Shown here: positions 9,174 through 17,079 of the stretch, in pieces
Numbering within the stretch: the stretch's first letter is position 1
How the letters are laid out: each line of letters starts with the position of its first letter
Origin: Sinobacterium caligoides
Lineage (GTDB): Bacteria; Pseudomonadota; Gammaproteobacteria; Pseudomonadales; Sinobacteriaceae
Assembly: GCF_003752585.1 (NCBI RefSeq)
Contig: NZ_RKHR01000004.1
Span: 496,001 to 560,000 of the forward strand
Direction: 5' to 3'
Length of the DNA stretch: 64,000 bases
Notes under the pieces: generated by a model
What the model saw: only the letters and a program-made list of their open reading frames with translations
The model's database searches: none
Told to the model about the DNA's origin: nothing
Program-made: the position numbers and the translations under genes

Positions 9174-9797
9174 TCAGTAATCAACGCCTTTTCGCGCTTT
9201 CACGCCAGCACGGAACGCGTGCTTCTGATCATTAATTTCCGATACCGTATCCGCCAGCTCTCGAATCCCCTTACCGCCACCTCTACCAGTAATAACCACC
9301 GATTGCTCGTAGGGCCTCTGTCGGATTGCACTTAATACCCGCTCTTCATCGAGATAGCTATAAGCCAACATATAAGTCAGCTCATCCAATACAACGAGAT
9401 GGTAGCTCTCGTCCTGCAACAGCTTTTCCACATGTAACCACGTCGCCTCAGCCGCAGCAGTATCGGCACTGCGATCCTGCGTATCCCAGGTAAAGCCCGT
9501 CGCCATCTGATGGAAATATACCTCGGGGTGCTTGTCGCGTATAAAAATCTCCTCACCCGAGAGCTGTACGCCTTTGATAAACTGCACAATGCCTACTTTA
9601 TAACCATAACCTAAACTGCGCATAGCCATGCCAAAAGCCGAGCTGCTCTTACCTTTGCCATCACCCGTCAGCAAAATACAGACACCACGCTCGATATCTG
9701 CCGCCTCTATATTTGCATCGACATTTTCTTTTTGCTTAGCCATGCTCTTCTTATGCTTGGCCTGTTTTCTCTCGTCACTCACTTTCGTCATCCTCAT
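9174..9797 (-). CDS. cobO: Corrinoid (cob(I)alamin) adenosyltransferase, CobO/BtuR type
   Basis: ATP:cob(I)alamin adenosyltransferase, 207 residues, making adenosylcobalamin. The P-loop GDGKGKS at 45-51 is the variant typical of the CobA/CobO/BtuR family, followed by the conserved VGIVQFIKG, DELTYMLAYSYLD and VVITGRGG segments. The first 36 residues are lysine-rich and more variable. The true start is uncertain: the two ATGs at 9797 and 9791 lack a good ribosome-binding site and residue M19 is another candidate. No other cobalamin genes are nearby, so it probably works in salvage of imported corrinoids. Confidence 0.92.
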   Translation of the reverse strand: MRMTKVSDERKQAKHKKSMAKQKENVDANIEAADIERGVCILLTGDGKGKSSSAFGMAMRSLGYGYKVGIVQFIKGVQLSGEEIFIRDKHPEVYFHQMATGFTWDTQDRSADTAAAEATWLHVEKLLQDESYHLVVLDELTYMLAYSYLDEERVLSAIRQRPYEQSVVITGRGGGKGIRELADTVSEINDQKHAFRAGVKARKGVDY

Positions 9798-9960
9798 TCA
9801 CGACTGTCGACTAGCGCACACAACCACACTGCGCCCCTGCTTAATTTACCACGAAGTATATCCCACCCCCCCCGCTCTCACCATCATATTGAAAAATATA
9901 GCTAAAGGCTTATTTTTACACACACCTGAGAAAATATTTAAAAAATAATTTCACATAAAA

Positions 9961-9988
9961 CTTGAAACCCAATCAACCAGCCACATAT
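9961..9988 (+). promoter_or_regulatory. Heat-shock (sigma-32) promoter of ibpA
   Basis: CTTGAAA at 9961-9967 is an exact match to the sigma-32 -35 box. CCACATAT at 9981-9988 is close to the -10 consensus CCCCATNT, and the spacer is 13 bases, within the allowed 13-15. The predicted transcript starts near 9995, leaving a leader of about 110 bases before ibpA. The rest of 9798-10108 is AT-rich and has no gene. Confidence 0.8.
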
Positions 9989-10021
9989 TAGTAGGTAAGG
10001 ATGATTCATAGAATATCCTGA

Positions 10022-10102
10022 TAGATAGCGCTATCTAACTCCATTAAAGATTCTGTAAATAAATGTATTTACAGTCTAAAACCTTGCTTATTATTAAGGA
10101 GG
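10022..10102 (+). promoter_or_regulatory. ROSE-like RNA thermometer in the ibpA leader
   Basis: Three stem-loops are visible in the leader. The first is the perfect palindrome TAGATAGCGCTATCTA (10022-10037). The second is CTGTAAAT/ATTTACAG with a 6-base loop (10053-10074). The third sequesters the ribosome-binding site: CCUUGCUU (10082-10089) pairs with AAGGAGG (10096-10102) around AUUAUU, with the G of UUGCU unpaired or in a G-G contact. A UUGCU-type strand facing the Shine-Dalgarno is the hallmark of ROSE thermometers, which melt at heat-shock temperature and are common before ibpA genes. The assignment is from base pairing by eye. Confidence 0.75.
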
Positions 10103-10108
10103 CCTATT

Positions 10109-10543
10109 ATGGCTACCGCACTATCTTTTGCTCCATTGTTTCGTCAAAGCATCGGTTTCGACCGTTTCAACGATCTTTTTGAAACCGCCGCAACTGAGAG
10201 TAAACAAAAAAGTTCATTTCCACCTTACAACATTTTAAAAACAGGTGAAAACGACTACCAGATTACTATGGCTGTTGCTGGCTTCAGTGAGAAAGACATT
10301 GATATAACGCTGGAAAAAGACACCTTAAAGGTAACTGGAAAAACCCAACAAGAGAAACGACAAAAGGTCGAATATCTCTACAAGGGTATCGCTGAAAGAA
10401 GCTTTGAACAGAGCTTTCGTCTCGCCGATCATATGAAAGTCGTTGAGGCTGACATGACTCACGGTATACTAACTATCTCACTATTGCGTGAGGCACCCGA
10501 GGCGAGTAAGCCACAAATGATCGCTATCAATCAGCGCAGCTAA
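10109..10543 (+). CDS. ibpA: Small heat-shock protein, IbpA/Hsp20 family
   Basis: 144-residue alpha-crystallin-type chaperone that holds unfolding proteins in the cytoplasm for later refolding. The N-terminus (FAPLFRQSIGFDRFNDLF) matches the IbpA aggregation segment. The alpha-crystallin domain (PPYNILKTGENDYQITMAVAGF to GILTISLLRE) is complete. The C-terminal tail ends with an IxI-type contact motif in degenerate form (MIAINQ). It is regulated at two levels visible in the DNA: a sigma-32 promoter and a thermometer that hides the AAGGAGG. It stands alone, ending in a strong hairpin. Confidence 0.95.
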   Translation: MATALSFAPLFRQSIGFDRFNDLFETAATESKQKSSFPPYNILKTGENDYQITMAVAGFSEKDIDITLEKDTLKVTGKTQQEKRQKVEYLYKGIAERSFEQSFRLADHMKVVEADMTHGILTISLLREAPEASKPQMIAINQRS

Positions 10544-10573
10544 AATCTGCCAAATACCTGATACCTTGCTTAG

Positions 10574-10604
10574 ATCGGCCGACGTCATAATGACGCCGGC
10601 CGAT
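10574..10604. terminator. Hairpin between ibpA and the isomerase gene
   Basis: ATCGGCCGACGTCA and TGACGCCGGCCGAT form a 14-bp stem with one mismatch and a TAA loop. It lies between convergent genes and is probably bidirectional, though T-poor. Confidence 0.6.
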
Positions 10605-10626
10605 TGCCGTTGCGTAAACCAAAAAA

Positions 10627-10983
10627 CTAACTTGTTACATTCTCCGGCCCCCAGAAGGCCCGCATCAAAATGATTTTTCCAGCGTCATTAAATTTAAAAG
10701 TGTCTATAACATCAATGGTCATACCCACATCGGCCATGGTGATACGAAACGCAAACGCAACTTCATTGGACGCAACTCGTACCTGACCCTGCAACTCACC
10801 CTCAATACTCATCCCAGTAGCCCCCTTATAGAACTCGCGTATAGCGGCGATCCCCTCGTGAGCATCACTACCGACAGGGTCTTCAACTATCGCATCTTCA
10901 GCATACAGATCAACGATCGCATCGAGGTCACGTGCTTTCAGCGCCTCGAGGTAGGCGGCAGGTACAGCTGCTAAATCTTTCAT
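10627..10983 (-). CDS. Steroid delta-isomerase (ketosteroid isomerase) family protein
   Basis: 118-residue NTF2-fold protein very like bacterial 3-oxo-5-steroid isomerase, which moves a steroid double bond from position 5 to 4. The match includes YLEALKARDLDAIVDLYA, VEDPVGS, AAIREFY, EVAFAF and MRAFWG. The catalytic residues have counterparts: Y11 (Tyr14 of the Comamonas enzyme), D35 (Asp38) and an Asp near 94 (Asp99). I chose the ATG at 10983 because AAGAAAGAG lies just upstream; an in-frame codon at 11046 would add 21 residues translated from tandem repeats. No other steroid genes are visible in the window. Broader SnoaL-like function remains possible. Confidence 0.82.
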   Translation of the reverse strand: MKDLAAVPAAYLEALKARDLDAIVDLYAEDAIVEDPVGSDAHEGIAAIREFYKGATGMSIEGELQGQVRVASNEVAFAFRITMADVGMTIDVIDTFKFNDAGKIILMRAFWGPENVTS

Positions 10984-11019
10984 AATTAACTCTTTCTTAT
11001 TGTTACTAGTAGGGATGCC

Positions 11020-11067
11020 GTAAAGTACATTGCTCGTAAAGTACATTGCTCATAAAGTACAGTGCTG
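11020..11067 (-). repeat. Three 16-bp direct repeats upstream of the isomerase gene
   Basis: GTAAAGTACATTGCTC occurs twice exactly, head to tail (11020-11035, 11036-11051), and a third time with changes (ATAAAGTACAGTGCTG, 11052-11067). They lie 37-84 bp before the isomerase start codon, where an activator or repressor array could sit. They could also be a recent slippage duplication. Confidence 0.75.
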
Positions 11068-11090
11068 TTGCCACAACGTCCTTACGCGCA

Positions 11091-11114
11091 GTTAGCGCTC
11101 ATTAGAGTGCTAAC
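11091..11114. repeat. Inverted repeat resembling half-sites of CIRCE
   Basis: GTTAGCGCTC-ATTA-GAGTGCTAAC, 10-bp arms with one mismatch. The arms look like the CIRCE heat-shock operator (TTAGCACTC/GAGTGCTAA), but the spacer is 4 instead of 9 bases, so it is more likely a hairpin behind the HIT-family gene or an unrelated operator. Confidence 0.45.
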
Positions 11115-11226
11115 ACGAAGATAATAATGAAAAGCGACCACGACAACGGATACTGTCATTATTTTAAAGCAGACCTCACCCTATCGGACGAGAATCCCCG
11201 CTTCACAATCAAATTCACAACCAATC

Positions 11227-11646
11227 TTATTCTGCGGCGCTAGTCTCGCCACTTGCCTTTAGTGCGCGACGAATTGCCTCTGCAGCCGACCCTAAGTCTT
11301 CTGTCTCCGCCATCTTGGCACGACTAAAGTCAAAGTCACCCAGGGTATTGATAGGCAGCAAATGCACGTGGGTGTGCGGTACTTCTAGGCCTGCAATCGT
11401 CAAGCCGACACGCTCAGCTGGAAAAGCCACTTTTATTGCCTTGGCGATCTTCTGCGAGACAATCATCAAGTGTGCCACCAAGTCAGCGGGAAGGTCATCG
11501 AAATGATCGACCTCATCGATTGGGATCACTAACACGTGCCCAGGCGAAATAGGCTGAATGGTCATGATTGCCACGACCTTGTCATCACGCCAAACGAAGT
11601 GCCCCGGTAACTTACCTTCGATAATCTGAGTAAATATTGTTGCCAT
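11227..11646 (-). CDS. HIT-family protein
   Basis: 139-residue histidine-triad nucleotide-binding protein. Members hydrolyse or transfer nucleotide monophosphates from phosphoramidates or dinucleotides. The triad is HTHVH with H91, H93 and H95, followed by LLP. The PISPGHVLVIP strand is standard for the family. The ATG at 11646 is preceded by AAGGAA; an upstream in-frame codon at 11703 has none. It follows rlmM on the same strand after 62 bp and may share its transcript. The exact substrate is unknown. Confidence 0.92.
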   Translation of the reverse strand: MATIFTQIIEGKLPGHFVWRDDKVVAIMTIQPISPGHVLVIPIDEVDHFDDLPADLVAHLMIVSQKIAKAIKVAFPAERVGLTIAGLEVPHTHVHLLPINTLGDFDFSRAKMAETEDLGSAAEAIRRALKASGETSAAE

Positions 11647-11708
11647 GCTGATTCCTTGTTTAGCCTTAGTTAGGGGGTAATACAGACAATGTATATATGC
11701 CACAAAGT

Positions 11709-12785
11709 TTAATCAACGAGACGCACCATGACGGTTATCTCTTCGCGATCATGATAAAGCTGCTTTGCACACCAGGTGATTTTTACACCGTTAGCATCAC
11801 AGTTTTCCTGTAGCCTATCGAGCAACTTACAAACCTCTAGGTAGCGCTTAGCCATTGGTAGCTTGAGGTTAAAGACACTCTTTCGACACCAGCGATTGAC
11901 CAACCAAGTCGACATCAGATGGATCACTCGAGCTGGCTTATCGGCAATATCACACACCATCCACGCTACGGCACGTGGCGGCTCAAATAGAAAACCATCG
12001 GCTTCGTGATGCTCCACCTGGCGTGTCAGCATCAACTCATTGTTCATCGGACCATTGTCGACGGCCATCACTTTCAAGCCACGCTGCACCAGCTGCCAAG
12101 TCCAACCGCCGGGCGCGGCCCCTAGGTCGACGGCCCAGCTTCCCGCCTTCAACTCCTCCCCCCAGCCATCGGCAGGCAGAAACCAGTGCCAAGCCTCTTC
12201 CAACTTCAACGTAGAACGACTCGGGGCTGCTTTGGGGAAGCGTAAACGAGGGATACCGCCTAGCCACGGAGCATCATTACCCGGTAAACTCATGCCAACC
12301 CAAGCTCGATCACCCGCAGTAAAAAGCATGTGCAATCGGTAACGCCCACTGGCTCGCAAGGCACCAAAACTTTTAAGCTTGAGTTGCAAAGGCTTCTGCA
12401 GCCCTTTACAGAGCTTACTGAGGCTATTGCCCTCATTAGTATCCGGCGTCTCTAACCACAACTCTTTACAACGTGGGAAGCGCCCCGCCGCCTGCGCCAA
12501 ACTCGAGACTCGATCCTTTACCGGTAAATCTTTCACTTCATCAATCGCCGCAAACCACTGTCGGGCAAAAATCATCGTGGCAAACGACAAGGTCTCGATG
12601 AGCTTCATCACCGTTGCAGGCTTTGATGCCGTAAACACCACGACACCACTACGTTTATCGGTTTTACAGTAGCCCGTGACGCCTATCGTCGCTGCTCTAT
12701 CGATAATTTCAGCGCTGCACTCACCTTCAAAGCCACTACGACAGAGTAAAATAACATGATTAAACGATGGCACTTGTTGCGACAC
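11709..12785 (-). CDS. rlmM: 23S rRNA 2'-O-ribose C2498 methyltransferase
   Basis: SAM-dependent methyltransferase of 358 residues that methylates the ribose of C2498 in 23S rRNA. It has the N-terminal THUMP-like region of the RlmM family and a C-terminal RrmJ-type Rossmann domain with the SAM-binding DLGAAPGGWTWQL, an acidic DNGPM segment and VNRWCRKSVFNLKLPMAKRY, where the catalytic Lys of the family is expected. Length is normal. It is downstream of a small hypothetical gene on the same strand with a 132-bp gap. Confidence 0.94.
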   Translation of the reverse strand: MSQQVPSFNHVILLCRSGFEGECSAEIIDRAATIGVTGYCKTDKRSGVVVFTASKPATVMKLIETLSFATMIFARQWFAAIDEVKDLPVKDRVSSLAQAAGRFPRCKELWLETPDTNEGNSLSKLCKGLQKPLQLKLKSFGALRASGRYRLHMLFTAGDRAWVGMSLPGNDAPWLGGIPRLRFPKAAPSRSTLKLEEAWHWFLPADGWGEELKAGSWAVDLGAAPGGWTWQLVQRGLKVMAVDNGPMNNELMLTRQVEHHEADGFLFEPPRAVAWMVCDIADKPARVIHLMSTWLVNRWCRKSVFNLKLPMAKRYLEVCKLLDRLQENCDANGVKITWCAKQLYHDREEITVMVRLVD

Positions 12786-12917
12786 AGCAGACTCCAGCAG
12801 ACGACAAAAAATTGGTAGCTATTGTAGCACCGCTGACTGCCTTGCCGGTAGGTCGCAATGACTTAACCTTGGCACAAGAGGAGAAGTTAGTGCTTACCAG
12901 CAAAAAATCCTCCTCCC

Positions 12918-13202
12918 TCATGTTTTCGTCGACGGGTAGACCGGCGCCCTTGGCATCAAGATCGAGATACTAACCTGGTTGTTAGCGGCAACCTGTAAAC
13001 TCGCTCTTTCGTGCAATATTGATCGCCACAGCACCTGCAGTGCCTGTGCACTCACTACATCCAAGGCAATGAGTGCTGTTAGGTATCCCTCCAGCCGATA
13101 GCGCATTGCGGGACTCACGTCGGCACCGGCCTCAATAATGCGCTGTATTACGCACAACTTTTCTTCAACAACAATAACCTGCTGCTGCCTCAGCTCTTTC
13201 AT
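12918..13202 (-). CDS. Small protein of unknown function
   Basis: 94-residue soluble, probably helical protein; I do not recognise the family. The middle (EEKLCVIQRIIEAGADVSPAMRYRLEGYLTAL) reads as an amphipathic helical pair. The call as a real gene rests on a strong GGAGG five bases before the ATG at 13202 and on its place: it begins 30 bp after the hybrid kinase gene stops, on the same strand, so it is probably translated from the same mRNA. A link to the kinase is only suggested by this spacing. Confidence 0.65.
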   Translation of the reverse strand: MKELRQQQVIVVEEKLCVIQRIIEAGADVSPAMRYRLEGYLTALIALDVVSAQALQVLWRSILHERASLQVAANNQVSISILMPRAPVYPSTKT

Positions 13203-13232
13203 AGCGACCTCCAATTACACGATTCCCCCTAC

Positions 13233-15698
13233 TCAACTTTTCCCTTGAGTCTGACTCACCCTCTCCGATCGAGGTACTGACGCAGGCTTTGACAGCCATT
13301 TTTTCAACACAACCTCTAACTGTTCAGAATGCAGAGGCTTGGTTAAATAATCATCCATCCCCGCGGAAAGGCAGCGCTGGCGATATTCGCTCGACACATG
13401 AGCCGTCAATGCCACAATAGCATGGCGATGACCACCATCGAGTGCTCTAATGACCTGCACAGCGGCAAAGCCATCCATAATAGGCATCTCACAGTCCATA
13501 ATAATCAAATCATAAGCCTCTACCGCCGAGCTCACCCTGGCCACCGCCTGCTCACCATCGGCAACTAGATCCACGCTAATTTTATAGCGTTGCAACAGGC
13601 CACAAATCACCTGCTGATTGACGATATTGTCCTCGGCCACCAGCGCACGTTTGCCAGGGTAAATTTGTGACAACTTCTCTTTGCGAGCTCTCACCGGTAC
13701 CTGCTGAAGGCGACAGGGCAATAACGGTAACCAAAAATGAAATTTCGCACCACTATTATCGCTACCACTTAACTCAATACGCCCTCCCATTAGCTCTATT
13801 AACTGGCGGCAAATCGCCAAACCCAGACCACTACCACCAAAGCGGCGAGCAATACCACTATTGCCCTGCTGAAAACTATCAAACAAGCGCTCCCGCTCAC
13901 CCTCCGCAACACCGATGCCGGTATCGCTCACTTCAAAGAATAAGCAAGCTTGCTCATCCGTTGTTACCCACACCGATAGCGTCACCATGCCACTGTCCGT
14001 AAACTTAATGGCATTAGAAAGTAAGTTACCGATTACCTGCCGCAGTCGAGTAGGATCGATCATGACAAAGGCGGGTAGTGAGGGGTGGTAATCCAACAGC
14101 AAAGCCAACCCCTTACTCTCTGCACTCACCTCAAAAGGAAAGCTTACTTTGTGTAGAAACTCGCTAAAATCAACGTCACAGTAGTCCAGTTTCAACTGTC
14201 CGGCATTCATTTTTGAAACATCTAGGATATCATTCAGCAACACTTCTAAATTCTCACCACTGCTCTGCAGCATATCAATATAATGCTGCTGTTCCACATT
14301 CAACTTAGTGCTTTTTAGAAGCTCAGCAATGCCGACTAGCCCATTCAGCGGTGTGCGTATTTCATGGCTCATTTTAGCCAAAAACTCATTCTTAGTCTTA
14401 TCCTCAGCCTTAACTAACAAAGCCTGCATTGCCAACTTTTCCCGACCGCGTCGATCGGACAAAATTTTCTGCGAAACACCAACAGCAAAAAAAATCGACT
14501 GCGCCAACATACCAAACTCATAACTATGGCGAATTAGTGTCGCCGGTGGCATGACACCCAAACTACTAAGGTGGGTGAGCAAGCACAAGGAAATAAAACA
14601 CAGGTTGCCTAAGGCAAACACCCACAACTGTTGCCGACCTAGCCACCAAGCATACGGACCAATAAATAACAGTATCAACATGGTCACCCCGGCCAATAGC
14701 ATCAGGGGCCCCATCAAAGACTCTACCGGCAGAAACAACAGCGCGAACAAATGTACAATACCGGCATAAAACAACAGCGCTAACAATTTATCTACCCAAG
14801 GCATCAGCTTACTACTATCGAAGTAACTGCGACTAAAGGCAATAAAAGCGACCAACATCCCCCCTACAGAGAGACTATACATATGGGTATTCAGCCAAAC
14901 GTAGCCCGGAAAAAAATAAGTAATATAACCACTGCAGGTCGCCACTATTAACGCAGAAAGAAATACAAAAGCTAGATAAAAAACCCCGTCACGAGAGTCT
15001 CGAACATAACCCACAAAGACACAGAGAAACAACATTATCCCCATCAACATGCCCAATATCACATTGGAGGTCGTCCCCCTCATTAACGAGTCACTGGCGT
15101 AGCTAACAGGATCAAATAAATAAGGATTTAGCTCGATTAAATAAGGCGTTTTTATACGACTATACACCGTTTGCTCAGCCTTAGCGGCCACCTGAACAGG
15201 AAAAGCATAAAGGCGCCCGTCAATCGGGTTAGCCTCCTTCCGACTCAAACCAAGCTGGTAATCTACAGGGACTCCCGACAACGCGCGACTATAAACATCC
15301 AGCTCCCAAAACAATATCTCGTTAAAGTCCAACACCAAAGATTGACTGTAATAACTCTCATTACGCAACTTAAAACGCAGCCAGTAAATACTACTCTCCT
15401 GCAGTTTTAGACTGTTCGGGTAAGGCAGAAAACGCTCATCTAAACGACCGCTGCGTACGTCATCAATATTGATAGTCCCCTCTTCATCAATAAAATACTC
15501 GAGCTGCGGACGCAGCCGCCGTGACAACTTTGAACCATCAAGTACAATCGTAGACTTTTCTGACTGAGCATGCTGCTCAAGAGCCAAAGCTAAGGCAGCA
15601 TGTAAATTCGGAGAAAAGCAGATGAAGCAAAAAAACAATAGGCCAATAACAACAAGGAAAAAACTCGCCTGTTTTCTCTTAAAGTTAATAATTTTCAT
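13233..15698 (-). CDS. 7TMR-DISM hybrid sensor histidine kinase/response regulator
   Basis: 821-residue membrane sensor kinase. Order: signal peptide or first span; a periplasmic 7TMR-DISMED2-like beta domain (SSIYWLRFKLRNES to about residue 200); seven membrane spans at roughly 210-415; a HisKA dimer domain with the phospho-acceptor H445 in KMSHEIRTPLNG; HATPase boxes (NLLSNAIKF, DTGIGV, GSGLGLAI); and a C-terminal receiver with the Asp in IIMDCEMPIMDGF and the Lys in YLTKP. No HPt domain is attached, so a separate phosphotransferase is needed. I chose the ATG at 15698 because AGGGAAG lies seven bases upstream. The signal sensed is unknown; DISMED2 domains are thought to bind carbohydrates or other small ligands. 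Confidence 0.92.
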   Translation of the reverse strand: MKIINFKRKQASFFLVVIGLLFFCFICFSPNLHAALALALEQHAQSEKSTIVLDGSKLSRRLRPQLEYFIDEEGTINIDDVRSGRLDERFLPYPNSLKLQESSIYWLRFKLRNESYYSQSLVLDFNEILFWELDVYSRALSGVPVDYQLGLSRKEANPIDGRLYAFPVQVAAKAEQTVYSRIKTPYLIELNPYLFDPVSYASDSLMRGTTSNVILGMLMGIMLFLCVFVGYVRDSRDGVFYLAFVFLSALIVATCSGYITYFFPGYVWLNTHMYSLSVGGMLVAFIAFSRSYFDSSKLMPWVDKLLALLFYAGIVHLFALLFLPVESLMGPLMLLAGVTMLILLFIGPYAWWLGRQQLWVFALGNLCFISLCLLTHLSSLGVMPPATLIRHSYEFGMLAQSIFFAVGVSQKILSDRRGREKLAMQALLVKAEDKTKNEFLAKMSHEIRTPLNGLVGIAELLKSTKLNVEQQHYIDMLQSSGENLEVLLNDILDVSKMNAGQLKLDYCDVDFSEFLHKVSFPFEVSAESKGLALLLDYHPSLPAFVMIDPTRLRQVIGNLLSNAIKFTDSGMVTLSVWVTTDEQACLFFEVSDTGIGVAEGERERLFDSFQQGNSGIARRFGGSGLGLAICRQLIELMGGRIELSGSDNSGAKFHFWLPLLPCRLQQVPVRARKEKLSQIYPGKRALVAEDNIVNQQVICGLLQRYKISVDLVADGEQAVARVSSAVEAYDLIIMDCEMPIMDGFAAVQVIRALDGGHRHAIVALTAHVSSEYRQRCLSAGMDDYLTKPLHSEQLEVVLKKWLSKPASVPRSERVSQTQGKS

Positions 15699-15853
15699 CG
15701 AATAACTTCCCTGCATCAATATTATTATTTTCGTTTTATCTATCAGCAAGCCTTAACTACGACAAAATCCCCCTCTTGGATATCATCATCGGCCACGATA
15801 AATTTACTCGCTATGCTGCTTTATTACAGCGCTATTTTTTTTAGCAGCCTTAT

Positions 15854-16090
15854 TCAATAAAGCTGGCGCCACACTCCCTGTGTGCTGATTCGTAAATAAG
15901 CTTTTATATGCCCTAGTATTAGGTATAAGCAGGGTAATAACAACAATGTTGACGGTGCAGAAAATAGAATTCCAATGAAGAAAAATATCCCGGTGGTGAC
16001 AAAAAAATGGCTTGCATCAGAGAGGCTACCACTGCAGGCGCATAGCTTAGGAAAGAAAAAGCCTGCACTAAAGCTAAGCCTATCGACGAT
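15854..16090 (-). pseudogene. Decayed C-terminal tail of an RND efflux permease
   Basis: On the minus strand one frame reads GIFFFIGILF, then STLLLLPCLYLILGHIK and a stop at 15854. This matches the last membrane span and tail of HAE1-type RND permeases (typically GxLFATxxTLxLxPxLYLILEDIK). Just upstream the resemblance passes to another frame (FSFLSYAPAVVASLMQAIFL, comparable to the family's GLAPLLLERSLQAxFL), so at least one frameshift lies near 16000. Nothing of the other 1000 residues is recognisable with confidence. It is a relic, not an active gene. The upstream limit is approximate. Confidence 0.6.
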
Positions 16091-16426
16091 AAGCCAGCAT
16101 ATCTAGCTACCCCATATCGGCAAACTGGCAACGGATAAACTACAACTCGACTCCAACAGAGTCGCTGCCACAGCCCCCCCCTTTCAACATGAACAGCCTA
16201 TTGCTCATATTATTAATCGATTGCTTTGATGGCTTAGCCTGCAGACAAGGCCCAGCTCTATCAGCAATACTATAAAAAAAGGTATTGCAGTAGCTCCCCC
16301 TGAGAAGCTGGTCAAAAAATAGCCACCGAAGTAAATCAACACAAACTGTTACCGAGACACTTGCCAGGGTAACGAAATCGAGCATATTAGTTACACCAAG
16401 AGAGAGAAAAGTGACGGTTCTGTAAG

Positions 16427-16486
16427 CTAGGTAGTACTACCTAGGGTGACGCTTTAATTCCTTCGGCTATGGCGATAAGATAGCCG
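16427..16486 (+). promoter_or_regulatory. 18-bp palindrome and hairpin upstream of exbD
   Basis: CTAGGTAGTACTACCTAG (16427-16444) is a perfect 18-bp palindrome, and CGGCTAT/ATAGCCG (16464-16486) a 7-bp stem with a 9-base loop. Both lie within 100 bp upstream of exbD and could be an operator and a leader structure. The rest of 16100-16426 has only chance frames. Confidence 0.45.
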
Positions 16487-16521
16487 CACTATTTAGTGAT
16501 AATTATAACGGAGCGATAATA

Positions 16522-16932
16522 GTGAGAAGTTTACCAAGACGTCAGGCTGAAGAAGAATCTGAGATCGATCTAACGCCTATGCTCGACGTAGTATTTATCA
16601 TGCTGATATTCTTTATCGTGACGGCTTCCTTCATTAAAGAACAAGGTATCGAGATCAGCCGCCCCGATGCGAACCAAGAACAGTCCACACCGACTGAGAA
16701 TAAAAATATCGTTATCCAAGTAACTGCCAGTGATGAAATTTGGATGGAGGGCCGCCGCATCGATCAACGCGCTGTTCGTGCCAATATCACACGTATGAAG
16801 GCGGAAAACCCTGAGGCCTCCGTGATCATTCAGGCACATAACAAATCGACCGCAGATGTATACACACAAATCGCCGACTCAGCACGCAGTGCCGGAATAC
16901 CTGGCGTATCACTGGTCACCAAGGGAGACTAG
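16522..16932 (+). CDS. exbD: ExbD/TolR-family biopolymer transport protein
   Basis: 136-residue inner-membrane protein that uses the proton gradient, with ExbB and TonB, to energise outer-membrane receptors. It has a short cytoplasmic N-terminus, one membrane span (about 22-42) with the essential Asp in DLTPMLDVVFIMLIFF, and a periplasmic domain ending ARSAGIPGVSLVTKGD. The start is GTG with ACGGAG upstream. It stands alone: no exbB or tonB is adjacent. A second, complete TonB system must exist elsewhere. A TolR role is less likely without tolQ. Confidence 0.9.
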   Translation: MRSLPRRQAEEESEIDLTPMLDVVFIMLIFFIVTASFIKEQGIEISRPDANQEQSTPTENKNIVIQVTASDEIWMEGRRIDQRAVRANITRMKAENPEASVIIQAHNKSTADVYTQIADSARSAGIPGVSLVTKGD

Positions 16933-16959
16933 CTCGCTTAGCGCTTGCCAGTAACGATA

Positions 16960-16987
16960 AAAAGCCGAGTATATTCTCGGCTTTTTT
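16960..16987 (+). terminator. Rho-independent terminator of exbD
   Basis: AGCCGAG-TATATT-CTCGGCT followed by T5 or more, 30 bp after the stop codon. A flanking A-run makes it potentially bidirectional. Confidence 0.88.
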
Positions 16988-17079
16988 GTGTCCCGTGTAG
17001 ACAAGCCTGGCTCGACTTGCTGCTTGCAGCGACGGCAAACTCCGCTTAGGCTAGCTACTTAACATTGCCACATAAGCAC

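Noticed and set aside
11020-11067. Replication iterons or a CRISPR array
   Set aside because: Only three contiguous 16-bp units with no spacers, no Cas or Rep gene; chromosomal context.
11091-11114. CIRCE heat-shock operator
   Set aside because: Arms resemble CIRCE but the spacer is 4 instead of 9 bases, and no chaperonin gene or hrcA is adjacent.
16140-16385. 81-codon minus-strand frame in the gap before exbD
   Set aside because: Cys- and Ser-rich, no ribosome-binding site, no family. It may overlie further decayed RND sequence but I cannot show it.
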